Source: CAMAVH01 sp035714115 (GTDB taxonomy: Bacteria > Pseudomonadota > Alphaproteobacteria > SMXQ01). From it: a stretch of DNA of 6,349 nt. The stretch lies in contig DASTMO010000054.1 of assembly GCA_035714115.1 (NCBI GenBank), forward strand, positions 1 through 6,349. The letters run 5' to 3'. The notes beneath the pieces were generated by a model. It did no database searches, had not been told where the DNA came from, and saw only the letters and a program-made list of their open reading frames with translations. Within the stretch, counting starts at the first letter, position 1; each line of letters begins with the position of its first letter. Shown piece after piece: positions 1-6,197 of the stretch. A program made the translations under genes and the position numbers.

Positions 1-138
1 ATAACCACAGTTTTTGTAAGGGGTCGGCGCGGCAAAGGCAAGCCGACGCGACATGACAAAGCCCGCGCGCCATTTTTGGCACGGCTTGTTTCACTGTCCG
101 GTAAGGCGAGTTTACTTTTTTGGCGAATCGCGCGGCTA

Positions 139-160
139 AGCCCACTCGCGCGAGTCGGCT
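139..160 (-). terminator. Hairpin just after the small exported-protein gene
   Basis: This 22-base imperfect inverted repeat starts nine bases beyond the stop codon of the leftward gene at 170-565. Arms AGCC and GGCT enclose one mismatch and then ACTC/GAGT around a GCGC loop. On the minus strand no T-run follows it, so it is not a classic Rho-independent terminator. It could end transcription weakly or protect the 3' end of the mRNA. The rest of bases 1-138 shows only minor inverted repeats, for example GTCGGC at 23-28 with GCCGAC at 42-47, and no convincing gene. Confidence 0.35.
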
Positions 161-169
161 ATTTGCCGT

Positions 170-565
170 TCAGCGCGCGAGCGTCAATATGCCCTGGAAG
201 CGCGCATTGCGCTGACCCGCGACCATCTCGAGGAGAATGCGGCCGTCGCCCGTCGGCGTCAGACGCGCTTGGCCGTTGATCTGCATATCGCAGAACGCGC
301 CGCCATACTGGTTCTGGCGCATCGTATAGACGGTCGTGCCGTTCTGCTCGCCGACGAAGGCGAATGGCACATCGCAGTTGGCGGGCGCAGCGGCCTGCAG
401 GGATGCGCGTTGGCCGTCCTGGACCGTGAGGCGGACCGGAATGCGGCTGGTCCCCTGTTGGATGTCGCCCGACCATTGGCCCGGCTGCGGCGCGGCGTTG
501 GCGTTATGCGAGAGGACGGCGGCAAGTGCGGCCAAGGCGATCGAGGAACGCTTTACGCTGAGCAA
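170..565 (-). CDS. Small exported protein of unknown function
   Basis: I do not recognise a family for this 131-residue protein. What is visible is a Sec-type signal peptide: basic start (K5, R6), hydrophobic stretch about residues 8-19, and an ANA-A cleavage site near residue 24, giving a periplasmic mature protein of about 107 residues. The mature part looks beta-rich and has exactly two cysteines (C64, C92) that could form a disulfide. The start is a TTG, chosen because AGGA lies seven bases before it (573-576 on the plus strand) and because the next in-frame TTG, at residue 11, would remove the basic start of the signal peptide; no ATG or GTG is in frame nearby upstream. The gene begins 26 bases after the ribB stop codon on the same strand, so co-transcription is likely, but nothing in the protein suggests a role in riboflavin synthesis. 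That it is a real gene is well supported by the signal peptide and ribosome site; its function is open. Confidence 0.75.
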   Translation of the reverse strand: MLSVKRSSIALAALAAVLSHNANAAPQPGQWSGDIQQGTSRIPVRLTVQDGQRASLQAAAPANCDVPFAFVGEQNGTTVYTMRQNQYGGAFCDMQINGQARLTPTGDGRILLEMVAGQRNARFQGILTLAR

Positions 566-591
566 GGGATAATCCTGAAGCGGGATACTGA

Positions 592-1734
592 TTATTCGAG
601 CGGCTTCTGGCCGGCGAGCGTGATGCCGTAGCCGTCGAGCCCGACGATGCTGCGCTTGGTGTTGGACAGCAGCGTGATGTTCTTCACGCCGAGATCCAGC
701 AGGATCTGAGCGCCGATGCCGTACTGGCGCAGTTCGGCGATCGGCTTCTTCAGCGTCTGGCCCTCGCGCTCCTTGATGAAGCGCGAAAGGCTCGTCGGCG
801 TCGGCTCGCGAATCATCACGATGACGCCGCGGCCCTTCTCGCCGATCATTTTCATCGCCGACTCCAGCTCGGAGCCGCGCGCGCGCGCGTCGCCGGCGAA
901 GAACTGGCCGACCGTCATGTCGCCGAGCGCATCGGCCAGCACGTTGAGCTGGTGCATGCGCACATAGACCGGCTCCTCACCGGACGGGTCGCCCTTCACC
1001 AGGGCGATATGCTCGGCATATTCGACCTTGTTGGCATAGACGATGAGCTTGAACTCGCCGCCGTGGCGGCTGTTGATCTTGCTTTCCACCACGCGCTCGA
1101 TGACGCGTTCGGTGCGGCGGCGGTAGGCGATCAGGTCGGCGATGGTGGCGACCTTGAGGCCGTGCATCTGGGCGAACTTCACCAGGTCCGGCAGGCGGGC
1201 CATGGTGCCGTCGTCATTCATGATCTCGCAGATCACGCCGGCCGGATTGAGGCCGGCCATGCGCGCGACGTCGACCGCCGCTTCGGTATGGCCGGCGCGC
1301 ACCAGCACGCCGCCGTCCTGGGCGACCAGCGGGAAGATATGGCCGGGCGTGACGATGTCGTTGCGGCCCTTGGCCGGATCGATGGCGACGCGGATCGTTT
1401 CGGCGCGGTCGGCGGCGGAGATGCCGGTGGTGACGCCCTCGCGCGCTTCGATCGAGACGGTGAAGGCGGTCTGATGCCGTGCCTCATTTTTGGGCGACAT
1501 CAGCGACAGGCCGAGCGTGTCGACGCGCTCGCGCGGCAGCGTCAGGCAGATCAGGCCGCGGCCGTGCTTGGCCATGAAATTGATGGCGGCGGCGTCGGCC
1601 TTCTCGGCCGGCATGACGAGGTCGCCCTCGTTCTCGCGGCCCTCGTCGTCCACGAGGATGAACATCCGACCGTTGCGGGCGTCTTCGATGACGTCCTCAA
1701 TCGACGAGAGAAAATCGCTATAGGGGCCAGACAC
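592..1734 (-). CDS. ribB: 3,4-dihydroxy-2-butanone 4-phosphate synthase with degenerate GTP cyclohydrolase II domain (RibBX type)
   Basis: The N-terminal domain (about residues 1-206 of 380) is DHBP synthase, which makes 3,4-dihydroxy-2-butanone 4-phosphate from ribulose 5-phosphate for riboflavin synthesis in the cytosol. Its signature motifs are all present: DDEGRENEGD at 29-38 (metal and substrate site), HGRG at 57-60, PGHIFPL at 130-136, RAGHTEA at 146-152 and CEIMNDDGTMAR at 169-180. The C-terminal domain (about 225-380) aligns with GTP cyclohydrolase II and keeps its late signature (YGIGAQIL at 338-345, LDGYGI near 366-371). It lacks the three zinc cysteines, with HQLNVLADALGD at 261-272 where the first would lie, and it lacks EGRGIGL after the IRE at 308-310. 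It therefore should not act on GTP, and a separate RibA is expected elsewhere. The frame stays open upstream to a TTG at 1818, but the GTG at 1734 is preferred: AAAGG sits seven bases before it, and the family motifs begin soon after. I see no FMN riboswitch upstream. Confidence 0.93.
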   Translation of the reverse strand: MSGPYSDFLSSIEDVIEDARNGRMFILVDDEGRENEGDLVMPAEKADAAAINFMAKHGRGLICLTLPRERVDTLGLSLMSPKNEARHQTAFTVSIEAREGVTTGISAADRAETIRVAIDPAKGRNDIVTPGHIFPLVAQDGGVLVRAGHTEAAVDVARMAGLNPAGVICEIMNDDGTMARLPDLVKFAQMHGLKVATIADLIAYRRRTERVIERVVESKINSRHGGEFKLIVYANKVEYAEHIALVKGDPSGEEPVYVRMHQLNVLADALGDMTVGQFFAGDARARGSELESAMKMIGEKGRGVIVMIREPTPTSLSRFIKEREGQTLKKPIAELRQYGIGAQILLDLGVKNITLLSNTKRSIVGLDGYGITLAGQKPLE

Positions 1735-1741
1735 GCCACGA

Positions 1742-1773
1742 CCTTTCGGGGCTAAAGGGCGGCCGGAGCCGCC
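1742..1773 (-). promoter_or_regulatory. ribB ribosome-binding site with adjoining leader hairpins
   Basis: On the minus strand AAAGG (plus 1742-1746) lies seven bases before the GTG at 1734 and decides that start. The same bases can pair with CCTTT (plus 1754-1758) across a seven-base loop, which would hide the ribosome site. Immediately upstream is a perfect six-pair stem, GGCGGC with GCCGCC around a four-base loop (plus 1758-1773). The pairing is read directly from the sequence. Any regulatory effect is inference; five A/U-rich pairs alone are weak, although stacking on the GC stem could help. Confidence 0.4.
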
Positions 1774-1899
1774 TGAAGTGAAGGCGCGCAAGGTATCGCG
1801 CCCACAGGGGCGGTTCAAGGCGCCGGTTCGAGGCCCGCGCCGGACGGCGATGCGTCCCGGGGCGGGGTGGGCGGAGGGAGGAATAACCCTGGTTTATCT

Positions 1900-1912
1900 G
1901 CGGATTGTCCGC
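1900..1912. repeat. Perfect inverted repeat GCGGA-TTG-TCCGC
   Basis: The arms GCGGA and TCCGC flank a three-base centre, roughly midway between the two divergent start codons (about 165 bases from each). A further TCCG follows at 1915-1918. The size fits a small protein-binding site, but in DNA of this GC content a ten-base perfect dyad can arise by chance. No regulator can be assigned. Confidence 0.3.
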
Positions 1913-1994
1913 TTTCCGAAGACGCCGGCTCTCGCCGCGTTTCGTTGACGGGCCAGGGGGGCAATGATAGTCAAAGTCTCAAGTGCACCGCCCA

Positions 1995-2024
1995 GTGAAA
2001 CGGCGACGGTCGCACAGCAATAAT
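1995..2024 (+). promoter_or_regulatory. Candidate promoter for the binding-protein gene
   Basis: GTGAAA at 1995-2000 (four of six matches to the -35 consensus) and AATAAT at 2019-2024 (five of six to the -10 consensus) are separated by 18 bases. Transcription would begin near 2031, leaving a leader of about 44 bases before the ATG at 2075. This is the best sigma-70-like pair in the region, yet alphaproteobacterial promoters are poorly predicted by eye. Confidence 0.35.
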
Positions 2025-2074
2025 ACGAACGGACCGCGTCCGCGGATCCGGCTCATAACAGGACGGAGGCTTAA

Positions 2075-3160
2075 ATGCGGGATTTCCGCAAGACGGCGGC
2101 GTGCGCCGCTTTGGCTCTTGGCGGCATCGCTTTGAGCGGCGCGGCGGCCGCGCAAAGCCCGGCTGATTTCTACTCGGGCAAGCGCATCAATGTCGTCATC
2201 GGCTACAGCGGCGGCGCAGGCTACGACCAGTATGCGCGCGTGCTGGCCCGCTACATGGGCGAGCATATTCCCGGTAAGCCGACGCTCATCCCGCAGAACA
2301 TGCCCGGCGCCGGCAGCCGCAAGGCCGCCAACTGGCTTTATAACGTCGCGCCGAAGGACGGCACGACCATCGCTATGCTCGGCCAGAACACCGCGACCGA
2401 CCAGGCGCTGAAGGCCGAAGGCGTGCAGTTCGACGTGCGCAAGTTCAACTGGATCGGCAACATGGTCGTGGTCAACAACGTGCTCTCGACCTGGGCCGCC
2501 TCAGGCGTGAAGACCGTCGAGGACGCGACCAAGAAGGTCGCCACCATCGGCGGCACCGGCGCCGCCTCGCCCTCGGTGATCTATCCGCAGGTCGCCAACA
2601 ATCTGCTCGGCACCAAGTTCAAGATCATCGCCGGCTATCCCGGCGGCGGCGACGTCAACCTCGCCATGGAGCGCGGCGAGGTCGACGGGCGCGGCAGCAA
2701 CAGCTGGGCCTCCTACAAGTCGACCAAGAGCGACTGGCTGCGCGACAAGAAGGTCTACATGCTGTTCCAGGTCGGCCCCAAGCGCGAGGACGACCTGCCG
2801 GACGTGCCGCTGCTCACCGAGCTGGCCAAGACGCCGGAGCAGAAGAAGGTGTTCGAGGTGCTGTCGGCCGACGTGTCGGTCGGCCGCCCGATCCTGACCA
2901 CGCCGGGCGTGCCGCAGGACCGCGTCGCGGCGCTGCGCAAGGCCTTCGACGACACCTTCAAGGACAAGGCCTTCCTGGCCGAGGCGGAAAAGCAGAAGAT
3001 GGACATCTCGCCGATGACCGGCGCCGAGCTGCAGAAGATCGTCAGCGCCACGGTGGAGATGCCGGACGAGATCATCGCGATGGTGAAGGCCGCCATCGAG
3101 ATCAAGGACATGGAAGCGCTCGCGCCTGAAAAGGGCGGCGTCAATCCGAACGCCGAATAA
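2075..3160 (+). CDS. Periplasmic solute-binding protein of the Bug/TctC family
   Basis: This 361-residue protein belongs to the tripartite tricarboxylate transporter receptor (TctC/Bug) family, periplasmic proteins that capture carboxylates and similar small molecules and pass them to a TctA/TctB membrane pair. A signal peptide occupies residues 1-26: basic residues R2-K6, a hydrophobic core, and AAAA before Q27. The typical family start follows: GYSGGAGYDQYARVLARY at 43-60, IPGKPTLIPQNMPGAG at 65-80 and YNVAPKDGTTIA at 89-100; the loop GYPGGGDVNLAMERGEVDG at 187-205 is also typical. Length is slightly above the usual 320-330, with a charged C-terminal tail after about 345. The ATG is well placed, with GGAGG five bases before it. 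No tctA or tctB lies in the window, making it an orphan receptor here. The next gene, 80 bases downstream on the same strand, encodes a thiamine-diphosphate enzyme, suggesting that ligand and enzyme substrate are related. The ligand itself cannot be read from the sequence. Confidence 0.9.
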   Translation: MRDFRKTAACAALALGGIALSGAAAAQSPADFYSGKRINVVIGYSGGAGYDQYARVLARYMGEHIPGKPTLIPQNMPGAGSRKAANWLYNVAPKDGTTIAMLGQNTATDQALKAEGVQFDVRKFNWIGNMVVVNNVLSTWAASGVKTVEDATKKVATIGGTGAASPSVIYPQVANNLLGTKFKIIAGYPGGGDVNLAMERGEVDGRGSNSWASYKSTKSDWLRDKKVYMLFQVGPKREDDLPDVPLLTELAKTPEQKKVFEVLSADVSVGRPILTTPGVPQDRVAALRKAFDDTFKDKAFLAEAEKQKMDISPMTGAELQKIVSATVEMPDEIIAMVKAAIEIKDMEALAPEKGGVNPNAE

Positions 3161-3166
3161 GCGGAT

Positions 3167-3193
3167 CGCCGCCTCCCGATGCCGGGGGCGGCG
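3167..3193 (+). promoter_or_regulatory. Intercistronic GC hairpin between receptor and enzyme genes
   Basis: Ten base pairs (one G-U) join 3167-3176 to 3184-3193 around a seven-base loop, starting six bases after the receptor stop codon. No T-run follows, so a complete Rho-independent stop is unlikely. Such stems after the receptor gene of a transport operon often shield the upstream mRNA from decay or cause partial termination, giving more receptor than enzyme. That role is inferred from position; the stem is seen directly. Confidence 0.55.
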
Positions 3194-3240
3194 ACGCTTG
3201 AACAACGTGCCGAATTTCATTCGTTTGAACTGAGGGGACT

Positions 3241-5067
3241 ATGAAAAAAACACTCGCGAAACTGCCGCCGAAGGCGACCGAGCTGGGCATCGACAAGCCC
3301 GCCCGCGTCAAGAAGAGCAACAAGCCGGAATGGGCGTCCGACGCCATCGCCGATACCATCCGCTCACTGGGCTTCCAGTACTGCTTCCTGAACCCCGGCT
3401 CGAGCTATCGCGGCCTGCACGACTCCTTCGTGAACTATCTCGGCAACCGCGAGCCGCTCGCCGTGCTTTGCAACCATGAAGACATCGCCGTCGCCATGGG
3501 CCACGGCTACGCCAACGCCACCCAAGGCCCGGCGCTAGTCGCGCTGCACGATCTCGTCGGCCTGATGCACGGCGTCATGGGCATCTACGACGCCTATGCC
3601 GCGCATGCCCCGGTCGTCATCATCGGCGGCTCCGGCCCGGCCGATCCGGCGCTGCGCCGCGCCATCGACTACATCCACTCGGCCAACGCCCAGGGCTCGC
3701 TGATCCGTCCGTTCGTCAAATGGGACGACGAGGCGATCACCGCCGAAGGCATCTGCGAATCCATCGTGCGCGCCAACAAGATCGCCAACACCGCGCCGCG
3801 CGGCCCGGTCTATGTCGCGATCGATGCCGGCGTGCAGGAAGAGAAGCTCGACAAGCCGTTCGCGCTGCCGGACGTCACTTCCTCCTACAATCAGGCGCCG
3901 CCGCCGCCGGCCGCCAACAAGGACGCGCTCGATGAAGCCGTCGACATCCTGCTCAAGGCGAAGAACGCGGTCATCACCTGCGGCCGTGTCAGCATGAACC
4001 CGGCGATCACCGCGCCGCTGGTCCAGCTCGTCGAGATGCTCGGCGCGACCTATCATGAAGACCGCAACTCGGTCGCTTTCCCGTCGAAGCATCCGCAGAA
4101 CCTGACCGGCGACAAGGCCGTGATCAAGGAAGCGGACGTCGTGCTCTGCATCGACTCCTATGACACCAGCACCGTTGTCGATGCCTATTCGGGCAAGGTG
4201 CGCGGCATGAAGGGCGAAGGCGCGGCGAACAAGAAGGTCATCGACCTCTCGCTCAACGACTACGCCCACCGCTCGTGGCAGCGCCTCGGCGGCATGATCG
4301 CCCCGACCAGCGTGCAGCTCCTGGCCGACCCGCTCGAGGGCACCAAGCAGCTCGTCGCCGCGGTGAAGACCCGTCTCGCCAAGGACAAGTCGCTCAGCAA
4401 GGGCGTCGACGCGCGCAAGGCCAAGATCGCCAAGCGCAAGACGGAATTCCTCGCCAAGCAGGACGCCACCACCAAGAAGCGTTGGGCCGAAAGCCCGATG
4501 TCGCCGAACCGCTTCGTGTCGGACATCTGGGCGGCGGTGAAGGGCAAGCCCTGGTTCCTCACCATCCGCAACCACCGCAACTGGCCGGAAGGCATTTGGG
4601 ACTTCACCGGCGGCGGCCAGTATGTCGGCCATTCGGCCGGCGGCGGCGTCGGTCACGGTCCGGGCGCGATGGTCGGCGCGGCCTTCGCCGCGCGCGATCG
4701 CGGCCAGTTCCCGATTGGCATCCTCGGCGACGGCGACTTCATGATGGCGTCGGGCGCGTTGTGGACGGCCGTGCACTACAAGGTGCCGCTGCTCGTCATC
4801 ATCAACAACAACTGCTCTTGGTATAACGACGAAGAGCATCAGGGCGAAGTGGCGCACATGCGCAAGCGTCCGCCCGAGAACGCCTGGATCGGCACGACGA
4901 CCAACAACCCGGACGTCGACCACTGCGCGCTGGCGCGCGGCTGGGGCTGCTGGGCGGAAGAGGCGGTCATCGACCCGGACGACTTCCTGCCGGCGCTCAA
5001 GCGCGCCATCAAGCAGGTCGAGGCCGGCAAGGTCGCCGTCATCGACGCCCGCACGAAACCTCGGTAA
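3241..5067 (+). CDS. Thiamine-diphosphate-dependent enzyme, benzoylformate-decarboxylase-like
   Basis: This 608-residue cytosolic protein has the three-domain layout of the acetolactate synthase/2-oxoacid decarboxylase superfamily. The N-terminal domain (about 30-205) carries the cofactor-activating glutamate E80 in NHEDIAVAMGHGYA. The C-terminal domain carries the thiamine-diphosphate/Mg motif GDGDF at 496-500 through NN at 523-524. Details recall benzoylformate decarboxylase: NPGS at 51-54 and LH at 102-103 match the positions of its catalytic Ser26 and His70, RPFVKW at 156-161 matches RPLVKW, and ALWTA at 506-510 is the same. A 2-oxoacid decarboxylase or carboligase is thus likelier than acetolactate synthase, but the substrate is unknown. 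It is longer than the roughly 530 residues usual for benzoylformate decarboxylase, owing to a basic N-terminal extension (1-29) and a lysine-rich stretch at 376-414. A proline run at 220-223 marks a domain linker. The ATG has GAGGGG (3232-3237) just before it. It is probably co-transcribed with the upstream receptor gene and ends before a strong terminator. Confidence 0.88.
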   Translation: MKKTLAKLPPKATELGIDKPARVKKSNKPEWASDAIADTIRSLGFQYCFLNPGSSYRGLHDSFVNYLGNREPLAVLCNHEDIAVAMGHGYANATQGPALVALHDLVGLMHGVMGIYDAYAAHAPVVIIGGSGPADPALRRAIDYIHSANAQGSLIRPFVKWDDEAITAEGICESIVRANKIANTAPRGPVYVAIDAGVQEEKLDKPFALPDVTSSYNQAPPPPAANKDALDEAVDILLKAKNAVITCGRVSMNPAITAPLVQLVEMLGATYHEDRNSVAFPSKHPQNLTGDKAVIKEADVVLCIDSYDTSTVVDAYSGKVRGMKGEGAANKKVIDLSLNDYAHRSWQRLGGMIAPTSVQLLADPLEGTKQLVAAVKTRLAKDKSLSKGVDARKAKIAKRKTEFLAKQDATTKKRWAESPMSPNRFVSDIWAAVKGKPWFLTIRNHRNWPEGIWDFTGGGQYVGHSAGGGVGHGPGAMVGAAFAARDRGQFPIGILGDGDFMMASGALWTAVHYKVPLLVIINNNCSWYNDEEHQGEVAHMRKRPPENAWIGTTTNNPDVDHCALARGWGCWAEEAVIDPDDFLPALKRAIKQVEAGKVAVIDARTKPR

Positions 5068-5112
5068 TACGCAGGTTATATAGCCGCGCTAAATGGGGCC
5101 CGGCCAATGAAG

Positions 5113-5140
5113 AAGGGGAAGCTTCGGCTTCCCCTTTTTT
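5113..5140 (+). terminator. Rho-independent terminator after the ThDP-enzyme gene
   Basis: A perfect ten-pair stem (5113-5122 with 5127-5136) closes on a TTCG tetraloop flanked by C and G, the extra-stable UUCG type, and runs into six T residues at 5135-5140. It lies about 45 bases after the enzyme stop codon and closes the receptor-enzyme transcript. It also separates this unit from the regulator gene, which begins only 34 bases later. Confidence 0.95.
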
Positions 5141-5151
5141 ATGCGCTAGAC

Positions 5152-5159
5152 TTGGCCAA
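5152..5159. promoter_or_regulatory. Small palindrome TTGGCCAA before the regulator gene
   Basis: An eight-base perfect palindrome sits between the terminator and the ribosome site of the LysR-type gene. TAGACT at 5147-5152 could be a -10 box (four of six), in which case the -35 region would overlap the terminator stem. LysR proteins often bind near their own promoter, so self-regulation here is possible, but this dyad is too short to be convincing. Confidence 0.2.
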
Positions 5160-5174
5160 AACCGGGAGGGCGTC

Positions 5175-6179
5175 ATGGACCGCCTCAAGGCGATGGAGAC
5201 CTTCGTGCGCGTGGTGAAGGAAGGCAGCTTCGCCGCCGCCGCCGATGCCATGGGCGTCAGCCGCGCCATCGTCACCAAGCATGTGATGCAGCTTGAGAAC
5301 GAGCTCGGCGCGCGTCTGATCAACCGCACCACGCGGCGTTTCAACGTCACTGAGATCGGCCAGGATTATGTCGCCTTCTGCCAGCGCGTGCTGGAGGAGA
5401 TGAGCGAGCAGGACGCTTTGATCGGCCGCTTACAGGCGGAGCCGCGCGGCGAGCTGAAGGTGCTGACGCCGAAATCCTTCGGCAGCCTTTATCTCGGCAA
5501 TATCGTCTCGGATTTCATGGCGCTCTATCCGGACATCCATGTGACGCTGATCTTGAGCGACACATCGATGCGCTCGCTCGATCTGATCGAGAACGGCTTC
5601 GATCTCGCCATCCGCCTCACCTCGCATGTCGATTCGAGCCTGATGACCAAGCGCATCGGGCGCTTGAGCTGGGTGCCCTGCGCCGCGCCCGATTATCTCG
5701 CGGCGCATCCGGCGCCGCGCAGCCCAAGCGATCTCGCCGATCATGTCTGCCTGCTTCATACCAAGCACGGCGACGGCGTCTGGCGGCTGCGCGAGAGCGG
5801 CGGCAAGGGCCGTGAGACGGCGGTGAAAGTGGCGGGTCCGATCGCCACCAATAGCGTCATGGTGCTGCGCCAGGTGGCGCTCAACGCCCAGGGCATCGCC
5901 CTGTTGCCGACCTATTGCATCGGGCCGGACTTGGCGAGCGGGAGCTTGCGCCGCGTGCTGCCCGACCATAGCGGGCCGGACGAGGCGATCCAGGTGATGT
6001 TCCCCCATCGCCAGTTGGTGGCGGCGAAGATCCGTCTGTTCATCGACTTCCTCGCCGAGCGCATCAGCGCCGCGCCCTGGGAGAGCAGGCAGGGGGACAT
6101 GCCCGAAGAGCGCAAGGCGCGCGCCTCGGCCAGCATCAGTTCGCTGGCCAGCCGGCGGCGTAAAGCCAAGTCCAAATAG
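5175..6179 (+). CDS. LysR-type transcriptional regulator
   Basis: This 334-residue DNA-binding protein begins with the LysR winged helix-turn-helix (about residues 1-60: METFVRVVKEGSFAAAADAM at 7-26, VSRAIVTKHVMQLENELGAR at 28-47, then NRTTRR at 50-55). A linker helix runs to about 88, followed by the periplasmic-binding-protein-like effector domain (about 92-297), including GFDLAIR at 141-147 and a GIALLP loop at 240-245. It resembles the large subgroup with YCIGPDL-type endings rather than any regulator of known target. The ATG is supported by GGAGGG (5165-5170) four bases before it. The protein exceeds the usual 300 residues by a polar, basic tail (about 302-334) ending in RRRKAKSK. The gene lies downstream of, and in the same direction as, the receptor-enzyme pair, behind a strong terminator, rather than in the more common divergent position. 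Control of that pair is plausible by proximity only. Confidence 0.93.
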   Translation: MDRLKAMETFVRVVKEGSFAAAADAMGVSRAIVTKHVMQLENELGARLINRTTRRFNVTEIGQDYVAFCQRVLEEMSEQDALIGRLQAEPRGELKVLTPKSFGSLYLGNIVSDFMALYPDIHVTLILSDTSMRSLDLIENGFDLAIRLTSHVDSSLMTKRIGRLSWVPCAAPDYLAAHPAPRSPSDLADHVCLLHTKHGDGVWRLRESGGKGRETAVKVAGPIATNSVMVLRQVALNAQGIALLPTYCIGPDLASGSLRRVLPDHSGPDEAIQVMFPHRQLVAAKIRLFIDFLAERISAAPWESRQGDMPEERKARASASISSLASRRRKAKSK

Positions 6180-6197
6180 GCGACAAGCGGACAAGCA

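Larger units (their letters stand above)
1735..2074. other. Divergent intergenic region between ribB and the binding-protein gene
   Basis: These 340 bases separate the leftward ribB from the rightward binding-protein gene and should hold promoters for both. I see a GC hairpin and ribosome site for ribB at 1742-1773, a perfect inverted repeat at 1900-1912 and a candidate rightward promoter at 1995-2024. A TTGACG at 1945-1950 resembles a -35 box, but the hexamer 17 bases later (TAGTCA) is a poor -10. No convincing leftward promoter stands out; GATAAA, read on the minus strand around 1893-1898, is a weak -10 candidate. The conserved sequence blocks of an FMN riboswitch are absent on both strands. 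No small gene is supported. Confidence 0.6.

Noticed and set aside
952..1755. A 267-codon open frame on the plus strand, antisense to ribB
   Set aside because: Its composition (Ala, Gly, Asp, His and Val) is typical of a shadow frame, and the opposite strand encodes unmistakable DHBP synthase motifs.
1735..1818. N-terminal extension of ribB to the TTG at 1818
   Set aside because: The 28 added residues are low-complexity and outside the family's usual start, whereas the GTG at 1734 has a well-spaced ribosome site.
1871..1950. Short rightward peptide after the GGAGGGAGGAA at 1873-1883
   Set aside because: The purine-rich run resembles a ribosome site, but no ATG, GTG or TTG start lies at a suitable distance; only a CTG would serve.
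1735..1980. FMN riboswitch upstream of ribB
   Set aside because: The conserved blocks of the element were looked for on the minus strand and not found.
2501..3220. A 239-codon open frame on the minus strand, antisense to the receptor gene
   Set aside because: It is a shadow of the receptor gene, rich in Arg, His, Leu and Asp without recognisable domains.
3535..4923. A 462-codon open frame on the minus strand, antisense to the ThDP-enzyme gene
   Set aside because: It exists because strong third-position G/C bias in the sense gene removes stops from the opposite frame. Its product is low-complexity, rich in Arg, Asp, His and Val, and shows no family motif.
5430..6194. A 254-codon open frame on the minus strand, antisense to the LysR-type gene
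   Set aside because: It is a shadow frame; it also overlaps the whole effector domain of a clear family member and has no supported ribosome site.
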